Shown one piece after another: positions 17,690 through 26,356 of a stretch of 64,000 nt of DNA (position 1 is its first letter; every line of letters begins with the position of its first letter). The position numbers were made by a program, and so were the translations under genes. The stretch spans positions 1 through 64,000 of the forward strand of contig JACSSC010000025.1 of assembly GCA_014879445.1 (NCBI GenBank), given 5' to 3'. The notes beneath the pieces were generated by a model. It saw only the letters and a program-made list of their open reading frames with translations. It searched no databases and was not told the origin of the DNA. This stretch comes from Candidatus Competibacteraceae bacterium. GTDB lineage: Bacteria > Bacteroidota > Bacteroidia > CAIKAF01.

Positions 17690-20107
17690 ATGTTTAGAAA
17701 AATCCAACCACTATACTTCACACTTATATTGCTTTCGGGGTTCATGAGTTTGACCATTAAAGCACAACACGCCGTACGTGGCGAAGTGATTTTGCAAGAC
17801 GGATCACCGGTTGAATTTGCCTCTATCGTATTGTACAATCTACAAGACACATCTCGATTTATTGGCACTGTTACGAGTGCAGATGGCAAATTTGAGTTCT
17901 TGTCTGTACCTTTCAAATCAGCATTCGTTCGTGTTTCCATGATAGGATATACAACTTCACAATCACCTAATTTCGTACTACCTCATTCCGAGATGGTGAC
18001 AGTTATAATGCAACCCTCTATGCAAGATATCCAAGAATTCAGTATTGTAGATTTTAAGCCCAAACTCGAAATAGAGGCAGGAAAAACTACGCTAAATCTC
18101 GAAAACTCAACCATTGGTGCAGGAGTAAATGCCTTAGAATTAATTCGCCGTATTCCAGGTGTGTTTGTGGATAGCGAAGGGAACATATCAATAAAAGGGA
18201 AGAGTGGCGTTAATGTGTATATTGACGACAAACCCACATACATGAATGGTCGTGAGTTAAAGAATCTGCTTACCAGCATCAATGCTTCAAATATTGAAAA
18301 GATAGAAGTGCTTACTCAACCCGGTGTTGCATTTGACGCTGAAGGCAATGCCGGTATTCTGAATATACGACTTAAGAAAAAAATGAATCTAGGATTTAAT
18401 GCAACGCTGGAAGGTCTTTTTGGGCAAGGATTTTATCCTAAGGCCGGCACAACATTTACTTTTAATTATGGCAAAGGGAAATGGCATTTATTTGGCACTT
18501 ATGCATATAATTTCAACAAAGGCAGAATGGAAACCAGTATGGCCCGAACGATTGGAAATGCCGCTTATGAAAGGGTCTATATTGGGGTTTCCAGAGACCA
18601 TTCGCATATGGCTAAATTGGGTTTTGATTATGACATAAATTCAAAAATTACTATCGGTGCATTTGTAAATGCAAATCTTACACATAACGATTGGAAAGGG
18701 GGAGGAACAGCTGTTTTCTCTAATCCCGTTGCGCAAATCACAGATTCTTTAAACACCACCAGTGATTATACACCTTGGCATTCATATAATTTTCAATTCA
18801 ACCTGAATACACGTTGGAAAATTGATTCAGCCGGACAAAAATTAAGTGCACAAATTGATGGAGGCACATATTTGGAATATACTTATGGAAATGTTTGGTT
18901 TAATTACTTCAATACCTGGGGCGACACAATCCGACCATCACAACATAGATGGTTCTCACAAACCCCCGCCATATACCTGATTTCAGGAAAAGCCGATTAT
19001 GTGCATCCTAAACTCTTGGGCTTTCATTTCGAAGCCGGTATCAAAACCAGTTTCGTTACTAACGATGCACCCGTAGAATACAGAACACGTGATTCGCTAC
19101 TCAACGAAGTAATTATAGCAGGACAAACCAATCACTTTCTATATCAAGAAAATATCAATGCCATTTACTTTTCTTTCAAACGGAATTTCAAAAAATGGGG
19201 CTTTAATTTTGGGCTTAGAGGCGAGCACAGTAATATTACCGGCACTCAACTCCTCTCAGGACAAAAAAACAAACAACATTATTTCAATATTTTTCCAACT
19301 GCCGGCATCAATATTAATCCACATTCCAAGCACTCCATCTCTTTACTATACACTCGTCGAATTGACCGACCTTCATACGACGAGTTAAATCCATTTATTT
19401 ATGTACTGGATAATTTCAGCACATATCAAGGCAACCCTAACCTTTTGCCTGCATTTTCTGATAACCTTGAATTCAATTATACCCTATTTGAGGCGCTTAC
19501 ACTTACCTCATCTTATAGTTATATCTCGAATTCTGCCTCCGAAGTTTTTATAGAAGACCCAAATCAACCAAACAAATTGATTTTTACTTCCGGCAACATT
19601 AAATCTGTTCAAAATTTTTCTTCCGGGTTAACCTTTGCCATGCCCGTTGGCAAATGGCTTTTTATGATGGTTGGCGGCATGGGTGTTTATAATTATTTCA
19701 ATGATACCATTCTGAATATCTCTAGCAATGGTTGGTTTGGTATGTTTAACGGCTATTTTGAATTTTATCTTCCACTCAATTTTTCGATTGAGCTAAGCGG
19801 ATATGCTTTAACAGGTATGCCAGCCGGACAACAAATGACTCGACCTATGGGAGAAGTGAATTTGGGCGCTTCAAAAACTTTTTTTAATGATCAATTAACA
19901 CTTAAATGCAGCTTGAGTGATGTGTTTTTTACAACACCATTTCGTGCCGATGGAAACGCCCCTTCCGGCGAAACTTTTTACAGTACTTTCATGTGGGATA
20001 GCCGTGTTTTCAGATTTTCTCTAAGCTATAAGATTGGAAAAGGAAATAAGCAATATGAAAATAAAACTGACGCTATTTTTGAAAGAGTAGGAGGTGGCAG
20101 AAAATAA
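17690..20107 (+). CDS. Outer-membrane beta-barrel receptor (TonB-dependent-receptor-like, OMP_b-brl_3)
   Basis: About 805 residues. In order: a signal peptide ending near TIKAQ, a carboxypeptidase-regulatory-like domain (AVRGEVILQDGSPVEFASIVL), a plug-like domain (LELIRRIPGVFVDSEGNISI, VNVYIDDKPTYMNG) and a long barrel ending RFSLSYKIGKG. This is the layout of the outer-membrane beta-barrel family 3 proteins, relatives of TonB-dependent receptors. The ligand is unknown. I favour the ATG at 17690 (MFRKIQ) over the one at 17672. The stop is only 3 bases from the convergent thioredoxin gene. The short charged C-terminus (VGGGRK) follows an otherwise ordinary barrel. Confidence 0.85.
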   Translation: MFRKIQPLYFTLILLSGFMSLTIKAQHAVRGEVILQDGSPVEFASIVLYNLQDTSRFIGTVTSADGKFEFLSVPFKSAFVRVSMIGYTTSQSPNFVLPHSEMVTVIMQPSMQDIQEFSIVDFKPKLEIEAGKTTLNLENSTIGAGVNALELIRRIPGVFVDSEGNISIKGKSGVNVYIDDKPTYMNGRELKNLLTSINASNIEKIEVLTQPGVAFDAEGNAGILNIRLKKKMNLGFNATLEGLFGQGFYPKAGTTFTFNYGKGKWHLFGTYAYNFNKGRMETSMARTIGNAAYERVYIGVSRDHSHMAKLGFDYDINSKITIGAFVNANLTHNDWKGGGTAVFSNPVAQITDSLNTTSDYTPWHSYNFQFNLNTRWKIDSAGQKLSAQIDGGTYLEYTYGNVWFNYFNTWGDTIRPSQHRWFSQTPAIYLISGKADYVHPKLLGFHFEAGIKTSFVTNDAPVEYRTRDSLLNEVIIAGQTNHFLYQENINAIYFSFKRNFKKWGFNFGLRGEHSNITGTQLLSGQKNKQHYFNIFPTAGININPHSKHSISLLYTRRIDRPSYDELNPFIYVLDNFSTYQGNPNLLPAFSDNLEFNYTLFEALTLTSSYSYISNSASEVFIEDPNQPNKLIFTSGNIKSVQNFSSGLTFAMPVGKWLFMMVGGMGVYNYFNDTILNISSNGWFGMFNGYFEFYLPLNFSIELSGYALTGMPAGQQMTRPMGEVNLGASKTFFNDQLTLKCSLSDVFFTTPFRADGNAPSGETFYSTFMWDSRVFRFSLSYKIGKGNKQYENKTDAIFERVGGGRK

Positions 20108-20110
20108 AAA

Positions 20111-20638
20111 CTACTTCAACGTGGATTTGAATGATTGCATATACACTGGCCATTCAATGGTTTTGTATGAATCTGTGGCAAAATACATGAGAATGGGTTC
20201 AATCTCGGCAGGTTTCATAAAACCTGCAATGGGCTGTATCATACCCAAATTTTCATCCAGATATACGATAGTAGGATAGCTGAGTTTGCCTTGTAGCATT
20301 TCAGCGGCTAATTCATTATATCCATTTCTGCCACTAGCAACAAAATTATAGGTTTTACCATTAAATACAATCGGCGTTTTTTGCTCTGCATCTAACTTAA
20401 CAGGATGAAAATATGTATTCAAAATTTCAGAAATGACAGGATGTTGAAAAGTTTGTTGATCCATCACTTTGCACCATCCACACCAATCGGTATATACATC
20501 TATAAAAAATTTTTTCTTGTTTTCTTTATTCGCTTTTTCTGCCTGCTCAAGTGTCTTCCATTTTACATCCGACTGTGCATGAAGTGCCAACTGTGTACCT
20601 CCTGTTAGTATGGCCAAAAAAAGTAAGATTTTTTTCAT
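20111..20638 (-). CDS. Exported thioredoxin-fold protein (CGWC)
   Basis: About 175 residues from the ATG at 20638 (MKKILLFLAIL), which gives a clean signal peptide; the track's 27 extra residues look like untranslated leader. The redox motif is DWCGWCKVMD (Cys53, Cys56), followed by TFQHP and the cis-proline region LSYPTIVYLDE. Proteins of this kind are periplasmic thiol-disulfide oxidoreductases (thioredoxin_7/DsbD-gamma-like). The C-terminus, about 50 residues beyond the thioredoxin fold, is of unknown role. It lies about 93 bases downstream of the response regulator and may belong to that transcript, which would link thiol redox to the cysteine-rich and metal genes nearby (inference). Confidence 0.85.
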   Translation of the reverse strand: MKKILLFLAILTGGTQLALHAQSDVKWKTLEQAEKANKENKKKFFIDVYTDWCGWCKVMDQQTFQHPVISEILNTYFHPVKLDAEQKTPIVFNGKTYNFVASGRNGYNELAAEMLQGKLSYPTIVYLDENLGMIQPIAGFMKPAEIEPILMYFATDSYKTIEWPVYMQSFKSTLK

Positions 20639-20731
20639 AAAACTTATCATAACTGCATCTAAGATAAGAAAATTTTGCAATAATGCTTTCTTCAAATTCA
20701 TGTCATTGCCATTAATCATATCTTAATAATA

Positions 20732-21445
20732 TCAATTTTCGGGCACGATAAGCTTAAATCCTATCCCATGTACCACCTGAATTTTAATACGCTCGTCAGC
20801 AGACAGATATTTACGAAGTTTGGAAATAAAAACATCCATACTTCGACCGGTAAAATAATCATCCTTGCCCCAAACAGATTTCAAAAGTATTTCACGGGTA
20901 ATTACCTGATTTTTGTGCAAGCAGAGTATGCGTAGCAAATTGGCTTCCCGTTCAGTCAAATGACGAGAATCTTCTCCCTTTATCAGCACAAATTCGGGAT
21001 AATTGAACACGTAAATCCCTAACTCAAAAATATCTTTATTTTCGGGCGACATGGAAACTCCCTGGCTTCTTTTAAGGATGTTGCTTACCCGCAATACCAA
21101 TTCTTCCGTTGAAAACGGTTTGGTTATATAATCGTCTGCCCCAATTTTCAATCCCTTTATCCTATCCTCAGACAATGATTTAGCCGAAAGAAAAATGATA
21201 GGCACCGTAGTATTAATTTTTCGAATAAATTCAGCCACCTCATATCCGTCTTGATGAGGCAACATGATATCGAGGATACATAAATCAAATGATTGTGTGC
21301 CAAACTTCTGAATGGCAGATTGGCCATCTGTGCAAAGTGTAACTGTATAATTCTGCTCTTCAAGCAAATCTTTAACTACCATTCCCAAATTCTGGTCATC
21401 CTCAACATAAAGGATATGAACGAGTGAGATGTTGTTGTCTTCCAT
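20732..21445 (-). CDS. OmpR/PhoB-family response regulator
   Basis: A 237-residue protein: a receiver domain with acidic pocket VEDD, phospho-acceptor Asp59 in LCILDIMLP, Ser in FLSAKS and Lys in DYITKPFSTEEL; then a winged-helix DNA-binding domain (LTEREANLLRILC ... DVFISKLRKYL ... VHGIGFKL). It receives phosphate from the kinase encoded 6 bases upstream. Likely targets are nearby or autologous promoters; no operator was identified. In Bacteroidota, pairs of this type often regulate envelope or metal functions, but the stimulus is not visible from sequence. Confidence 0.93.
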   Translation of the reverse strand: MEDNNISLVHILYVEDDQNLGMVVKDLLEEQNYTVTLCTDGQSAIQKFGTQSFDLCILDIMLPHQDGYEVAEFIRKINTTVPIIFLSAKSLSEDRIKGLKIGADDYITKPFSTEELVLRVSNILKRSQGVSMSPENKDIFELGIYVFNYPEFVLIKGEDSRHLTEREANLLRILCLHKNQVITREILLKSVWGKDDYFTGRSMDVFISKLRKYLSADERIKIQVVHGIGFKLIVPEN

Positions 21446-21451
21446 AAATGA

Positions 21452-22741
21452 TCATTGATTATTTTGCAAAATTATTCTAAAAATCGTGCCAATTCCAGGC
21501 GTTGATGATAATTCTATCTTGCCTCCATGCAGTTTGACAATTTTTCTCACGTAGCTTAAGCCGAGCCCGAAACCCTTGACATTGTGAACATTACCAGTTG
21601 GAACGCGATAAAATTTCTCAAAAATCATTTTCTGATACTCTTTCGGAATGCCAATGCCGTTGTCTTGAATTTCAATTACTAAATGATGGTATTTGTTATA
21701 GGTTCGTATTTGAATTAAAGGGTCTTCTTTGCTGTATTTCAATGCATTATCAATTAAATTAAAAATAACATTAGTCAGATGATCGTTATCACCTAAGATA
21801 TGGTCAGATTGGGCATCTAAAGCGAGTTTAAGTTCACAATTTTTTTCAATGGCACGAACGCGAATTTTCTCAACCACATTTTTTATCAAAGCATGGGCAT
21901 TTATAAGATTCCTTTTCAATTTAGTACGTGTTGAGTCAAACATGGCAATATTTAATATTTGATCAACCTGTGACTTAAGCCGCATACCTTCATCTTTGAT
22001 GATATGGGCATATCTCTTAACTTTCTCCGGATTCTGGTGGATGGATTCTTTTAACAACTGATCGCTTGATACTGTAATAGTAGCAATAGGGGTTTTAAAC
22101 TCATGCGTCATATTATTAATAAAATCGGTTTTAATTTCAGATAATTTTTTTTGTTTGAAAATAGCCATAAGAAGATATACAAAAAATAAAACAATGATGA
22201 ATACCCCGATTGAAGAGTATATCATAATGCCCATTTGCCTGGATATATACTTACCTTTGGAAGGAAAGAAAACACCAAAACGATGACTGTCTTTGTTTAA
22301 ATTGAAAGAAGATATGGAAGGAGATATCGGTTTGCTCTTCTTAACTACAACTCCGTTTTTATCCATTTCAAGAGCATGGCTCCAAATTACAGAATCAAGA
22401 AAACAATCGTAAATAACATATTGAAAATCGAGATAAATACCATATCGGTTAAACTCTATCAGAAGCAGATTTTCTAAATGGTCAGGACTGGTAGTATTCG
22501 TAATATCAACAGTAAAATAATCGGATGAAAATTTAGATACAGGTTCTCGTACACTCAATGTGTCTTTATTATAACGATTAATCTGTCCGGCAACACTCAT
22601 CAAAGCCAAGCTAACTCGATTGTCAAACTGCTCTTCCGTAAAATCTCTTGCTTTCTGCACCCAGTACACTTGTAGCCAAATCAAACCACCCAAAATAAAA
22701 GCTGAGAAGAAAATAATAAAACGGATCGTACGATTTGTCAC
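21452..22741 (-). CDS. Sensor histidine kinase
   Basis: A 429-residue inner-membrane kinase starting with GTG at 22741. Transmembrane helices at about 8-28 and 172-196 enclose a periplasmic sensor of about 140 residues with no domain I recognise. The DHp helix has NNMTHEFKTPIATI with phospho-His213; the ATPase domain has NLIDNALKYS (N box), DNGIGIP (G1) and GFGLGLSYV (G2). It forms a kinase-regulator operon with the gene 6 bases downstream. It is divergent from the HYC_CC_PP/TonB-receptor genes, with 108 bases between the starts, so control of those genes is a natural hypothesis. Confidence 0.93.
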   Translation of the reverse strand: MTNRTIRFIIFFSAFILGGLIWLQVYWVQKARDFTEEQFDNRVSLALMSVAGQINRYNKDTLSVREPVSKFSSDYFTVDITNTTSPDHLENLLLIEFNRYGIYLDFQYVIYDCFLDSVIWSHALEMDKNGVVVKKSKPISPSISSFNLNKDSHRFGVFFPSKGKYISRQMGIMIYSSIGVFIIVLFFVYLLMAIFKQKKLSEIKTDFINNMTHEFKTPIATITVSSDQLLKESIHQNPEKVKRYAHIIKDEGMRLKSQVDQILNIAMFDSTRTKLKRNLINAHALIKNVVEKIRVRAIEKNCELKLALDAQSDHILGDNDHLTNVIFNLIDNALKYSKEDPLIQIRTYNKYHHLVIEIQDNGIGIPKEYQKMIFEKFYRVPTGNVHNVKGFGLGLSYVRKIVKLHGGKIELSSTPGIGTIFRIILQNNQ

Positions 22742-22754
22742 AGTATTTTTTTTT

Positions 22755-22762
22755 CAAAGGTA
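22755..22762 (-). promoter_or_regulatory. -7 box of the kinase/regulator operon
   Basis: On the minus strand this reads TACCTTTG, a full match to TAnnTTTG, 13 bases upstream of the GTG start. A convincing -33 element at the right spacing was not found. Confidence 0.45.
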
Positions 22763-22837
22763 CAATTTTAGTTTTTTGAAAAACAGGCAACTGAGAATTT
22801 CTGCTCTATGAAACATAATAAATAATGGTAAAATTAT

Positions 22838-22845
22838 TACATTTG
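22838..22845 (+). promoter_or_regulatory. -7 box of the HYC_CC_PP gene, implying a leaderless transcript
   Basis: TACATTTG matches the Bacteroidota -7 consensus and ends only 4 bases before the ATG at 22850. Transcription would begin at or next to the start codon. No TTG was found at the usual distance upstream, which may mean an activator is needed. Confidence 0.4.
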
Positions 22846-22849
22846 TGTA

Positions 22850-23341
22850 ATGAGAAAACGACAAGTAATAGCATTATTTCTGCTTTTGATTTTCGCTACA
22901 GGGATTCAAGGTTTTAGTATTACGCGTCATTATTGCACACATTCGGGCGAAGCATTTTATGGTTTAGGTTATGCTCCGAAGCATACCTGCTCGACAGATC
23001 TCGAATTAAATCAAGATGCCTGCTGTGCTAAAGAGCAAGAGAGCAAGCAGGAAAATCAAAATAAGTCATGCTGTGCCACAAATATTGAATCTTCATCACA
23101 TAACCATACAGATTTCACAGAAGATTGTTGCAGTGATGAGCATGCATACTTTCAGGTCTTAACGCAATTTTTAAAAGATTCTGTCAACCTGAGTTTTTTA
23201 TCATTTTATACACCCCCGACGGTTATCATTTATTATCAGTCGTATTCATTTTTCTTACTACAAAATGAAGCATTTTTTTGGAATGATCCCGAAGATATTT
23301 CAGTTCCCGACTTAGCTTATATTTCGGTATTTCGCATTTGA
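22850..23341 (+). CDS. HYC_CC_PP-family exported cysteine/histidine-rich protein
   Basis: A 163-residue protein with an N-terminal hydrophobic signal segment, then RHYCTHSGE (the HYC motif), two clusters of adjacent cysteines (DACCAKE, KSCCATN) and a His/Cys/Asp stretch (SSHNHTDFTEDCCSDEH), and a Tyr/Phe-rich C-terminal part containing TPP. These are the features behind the name HYC_CC_PP. The many paired cysteines and histidines suggest soft-metal (for example copper) binding outside the cytoplasm; this is inference from composition. It is followed by a TonB receptor on the same strand and faces the kinase gene, a layout consistent with metal sensing and handling. Confidence 0.8.
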   Translation: MRKRQVIALFLLLIFATGIQGFSITRHYCTHSGEAFYGLGYAPKHTCSTDLELNQDACCAKEQESKQENQNKSCCATNIESSSHNHTDFTEDCCSDEHAYFQVLTQFLKDSVNLSFLSFYTPPTVIIYYQSYSFFLLQNEAFFWNDPEDISVPDLAYISVFRI

Positions 23342-23426
23342 TTTTTCAGCTTATTGACATATAGCATCATCAACGATGTCAATTTCAGTATGCATTAATT
23401 TTGAAAAATCAATTGATGAAATTAAA

Positions 23427-25646
23427 ATGAAAAATATTTTTTTTATTATAATCATAAGCAGCATCTCGCTTATGACATTCTCGCAACATCCCGTAACGGG
23501 CATTGTGCAGGATGAAAATGGTACACCTTTAATGGGCGCAAATCTGTATTGGGCTCAATCACAAACTGGCACAATAACCGACACATCTGGATATTTCTCA
23601 ATTGCGCCACCCGATTCAATGGTTAATCCATTGATTGTATCTTATATTGGATATCAAACCGACACATTTTTGGTATCACCTGGCGATCGTGTAAAAATTA
23701 CACTAAATCCATATGCTCTATTAAACACAATTGTTATTGAAGCAACCACTCAGAGAAGCTTTTACTCTAGCCAGACAGCATCTCTTACAGAATATCTCAC
23801 ACAAAAAGAATTCAGAAAAGCCGCATGTTGCAACTTGTCAGAAAGTTTTGAAACCAATGCATCTGTTGATGTTAGTTTTACAGATGCATTAACGGGAGCC
23901 AAGCATATTCAAATGCTTGGATTAGATGGAAAATATGTGCAGCTTACCACCGAATTATTACCCTCAATTCGTGTTTTGGCTGCGCCATTTGGCCTAACAT
24001 ATATTGCAGGACCATGGCTTGAAAGCATCCAAATATCAAAAGGTGCAGGATCGGTTGTTAACGGATTTGAAGCCGTTACAGGTCAAATCAATATTGAATT
24101 ACGCAAACCGGAAGATGATAAACGGCTTCACTTGAATGTTTATGCCAATCATATGGGAAGAGCTGATGCGAATGCCATCTTCTCTCACCGATTTCGAAAT
24201 GGGAAATGGTCAACGTCATTCCTATGGCACGGAGATATCTTGGCCACAAAAATTGATCATAATAACGACAGTTTTTTGGATATGCCTTTAGTAAAACAAA
24301 CAAGCTTTGTGCACAGATGGAAATACAATGGGGATAGAATTGAAACCATGTTCGGTATCAAAGGATTAATAGAAGATCGAGAAGGCGGCAATCTTCCGTA
24401 TTTCAGAAACGATACGCTCTTCCCCATGTATGGATTTGGCATGCAAACATGGAGGGCTGAAGGTTTTTGGAAATTTGGCATCTTTTTTCCCGGACAGGAA
24501 TGGAAAAGTATTGGAATTCAAACCACCGGAATTTATCATGATCAGCGCGGATTTTTTGGCAACAAAAAATACACAGGCACCCATAGCCATGCATATTTAA
24601 ATATTATTTACCAGTCCATAATATCAAATACTAAGCACAAAATTAAAACAGGTGCCAGCTTTATGTTTGATCAAGTAGTCGAATCATTTGACTCTAGTTC
24701 TTTCAATCGTACAGAGTTTATTCCCGGAGCTTATGTTGAATACACCTTTGATAATCTTCGAAACCTCACGTTGGTTGCCGGAGGACGTGTTGATTATCAC
24801 TCTATGTTTGGCTTCTTCCCTCTTCCACGTATCAATCTGCGATGGGAGATTACAAAGGGTTTGATTATGAGAATATCTGGTGGTCGAGGATGGCGTGTTC
24901 CTTCCTTATTTGCAGAAAACACCCCTTTACTCGTATCATCGAGAAACTTAGTTTTTAATGGATATGAAATCAAACCTGAAGTAGCTTGGAATTATGGAGC
25001 TAGCATGCAATATACTTTTCAGGTTCGAAAAAGAGACGCTGTACTGGTGTTAGATTTTTTCAGAACAGATTTTACCAATCAGCTATTGGCTGATCGTGAA
25101 TCTCAATCAGAAATTAGATTTTACAATCTAGTAGGGGCTTCGTATTCCAATGTATTACAATTCTCATTCAGTATTGAGCCCATAAAAAAATTTGAGATTC
25201 GTGTTGCCTATAAATGGCAGGATGTACGCGCTACATTATCGGGTATATTGCAAGAAGTGCCGTTGGTTTCTACGCATAAAGCATTTGTAAACCTTAGTTA
25301 TACTACACCTAAATGGGGATTTACTTTTGATGTTACAGCCAAAATCAATGGCCCTTCTCGATTACCTGACATCATAGATCCAAGTGGACATACTTGGGGA
25401 ACATACACACCCTGGTATCCGGTTTTCAATGCTCAAATAACCAAAGATTTCAAAATACTATCATGGTATGTGGGTTGCGAAAACATAGGAGGATACACGC
25501 AACATAGCCCAATAATTGGAGCACAAAATCCATTTGGAAACGATTTTGATGCATCGCTGATATGGGCGCCTCTTTTTGGTCAGATGTTTTATACTGGATT
25601 GAGATTTGATTTGGAGTACAAGCAAAAAATAAAACAAAGTCAGTAA
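23427..25646 (+). CDS. TonB-dependent outer-membrane receptor
   Basis: About 739 residues from the ATG at 23427 (MKNIFF), which begins a good signal peptide ending near TFSQ; the track's 23376 start adds a poor leader. In order: a carboxypeptidase-regulatory-like domain (HPVTGIVQDENGTPLMGANL), a plug domain with KAACCNLSESFETNASVDVS and VVNGFEAVTGQINIEL, and a 22-strand-type barrel ending YTGLRFDLEYK. The CCNLSESFETN-type plug is one I associate with receptors adjacent to HYC_CC_PP and metal genes. Uptake of a metal or metal chelate is plausible, not shown. Its last 7 bases overlap the convergent comF gene. Confidence 0.88.
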   Translation: MKNIFFIIIISSISLMTFSQHPVTGIVQDENGTPLMGANLYWAQSQTGTITDTSGYFSIAPPDSMVNPLIVSYIGYQTDTFLVSPGDRVKITLNPYALLNTIVIEATTQRSFYSSQTASLTEYLTQKEFRKAACCNLSESFETNASVDVSFTDALTGAKHIQMLGLDGKYVQLTTELLPSIRVLAAPFGLTYIAGPWLESIQISKGAGSVVNGFEAVTGQINIELRKPEDDKRLHLNVYANHMGRADANAIFSHRFRNGKWSTSFLWHGDILATKIDHNNDSFLDMPLVKQTSFVHRWKYNGDRIETMFGIKGLIEDREGGNLPYFRNDTLFPMYGFGMQTWRAEGFWKFGIFFPGQEWKSIGIQTTGIYHDQRGFFGNKKYTGTHSHAYLNIIYQSIISNTKHKIKTGASFMFDQVVESFDSSSFNRTEFIPGAYVEYTFDNLRNLTLVAGGRVDYHSMFGFFPLPRINLRWEITKGLIMRISGGRGWRVPSLFAENTPLLVSSRNLVFNGYEIKPEVAWNYGASMQYTFQVRKRDAVLVLDFFRTDFTNQLLADRESQSEIRFYNLVGASYSNVLQFSFSIEPIKKFEIRVAYKWQDVRATLSGILQEVPLVSTHKAFVNLSYTTPKWGFTFDVTAKINGPSRLPDIIDPSGHTWGTYTPWYPVFNAQITKDFKILSWYVGCENIGGYTQHSPIIGAQNPFGNDFDASLIWAPLFGQMFYTGLRFDLEYKQKIKQSQ

Positions 25647-26353
25647 TGCACGGCACATGCTATACTAACTGCACCAATCTTTTTAGCGCCTGCCTGTAAC
25701 AAAGTGTGAGCACATGATTCGAGCGTAGAGCCGGTAGTTATAACATCATCTACTAATATCAAATTCTTTCCGACAATCCTTTCTGGATGAATGATAGTAA
25801 ATTTATCTTTCACATTTTGCCAGCGGTCGAAGCGCGACTTTTTGGTTTGTGTTTCTGTATATACGGTACGTACAAGAATATCTGATAGTGTTTGAATACC
25901 TGAGGAATTCGTTAGGCCCAAAGAAAACTCTGCGCTTTGATTAAATCCTCGTTGTCTATGTTTAGTAGGATGGAGTGGTACGGGGATAAAACAAAAAGGA
26001 TTCCATTGTTGAAGAATTTCTTTAAGCTGAAATCCGTAATATTCGCCTAAAAAACGTGCTAAATTTCGATTATTCTTATACTTAATTTCATGTAATAATC
26101 TTTGTACTTTTAAACCTTTTTCAAAAAAGAAAAGCGAAGTTGCAAAATTTATGGTTACACGCCCTCTAAAAATCTTTTCTACAGGATTGGCAGATACTAA
26201 GTGATATTGGGTTTGAGGGAGCTGCAACATGCAGGGTATGCATATCTCTTTTTCACCACGAACTAATTTTTGCCCGCAAGCTGCACAGGTTTCAGGATAT
26301 ATCAAGCCAATGATATCAGACAAAATTTGGATATTTTTCCAGAAAGGATTCAT
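25640..26353 (-). CDS. comF: ComF-family phosphoribosyltransferase-like protein
   Basis: A 237-residue protein with an N-terminal zinc-ribbon-like region (PETCAACGQKL ... CIPC), a central PVPLHPTKHRQRGFNQS motif and the PRPP-binding signature NLILVDDVITTGSTLES. ComF proteins are needed for natural DNA uptake in several bacteria, probably in handling single-stranded DNA, but the enzymatic role is unclear. It is cytoplasmic. The gene starts 3 bases after the large outer-membrane protein gene, so the two share a transcript. It overlaps the convergent TonB-receptor gene by 7 bases, with no terminator between them. Confidence 0.88.
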   Translation of the reverse strand: MNPFWKNIQILSDIIGLIYPETCAACGQKLVRGEKEICIPCMLQLPQTQYHLVSANPVEKIFRGRVTINFATSLFFFEKGLKVQRLLHEIKYKNNRNLARFLGEYYGFQLKEILQQWNPFCFIPVPLHPTKHRQRGFNQSAEFSLGLTNSSGIQTLSDILVRTVYTETQTKKSRFDRWQNVKDKFTIIHPERIVGKNLILVDDVITTGSTLESCAHTLLQAGAKKIGAVSIACAVHY

Positions 26354-26356
26354 AAA

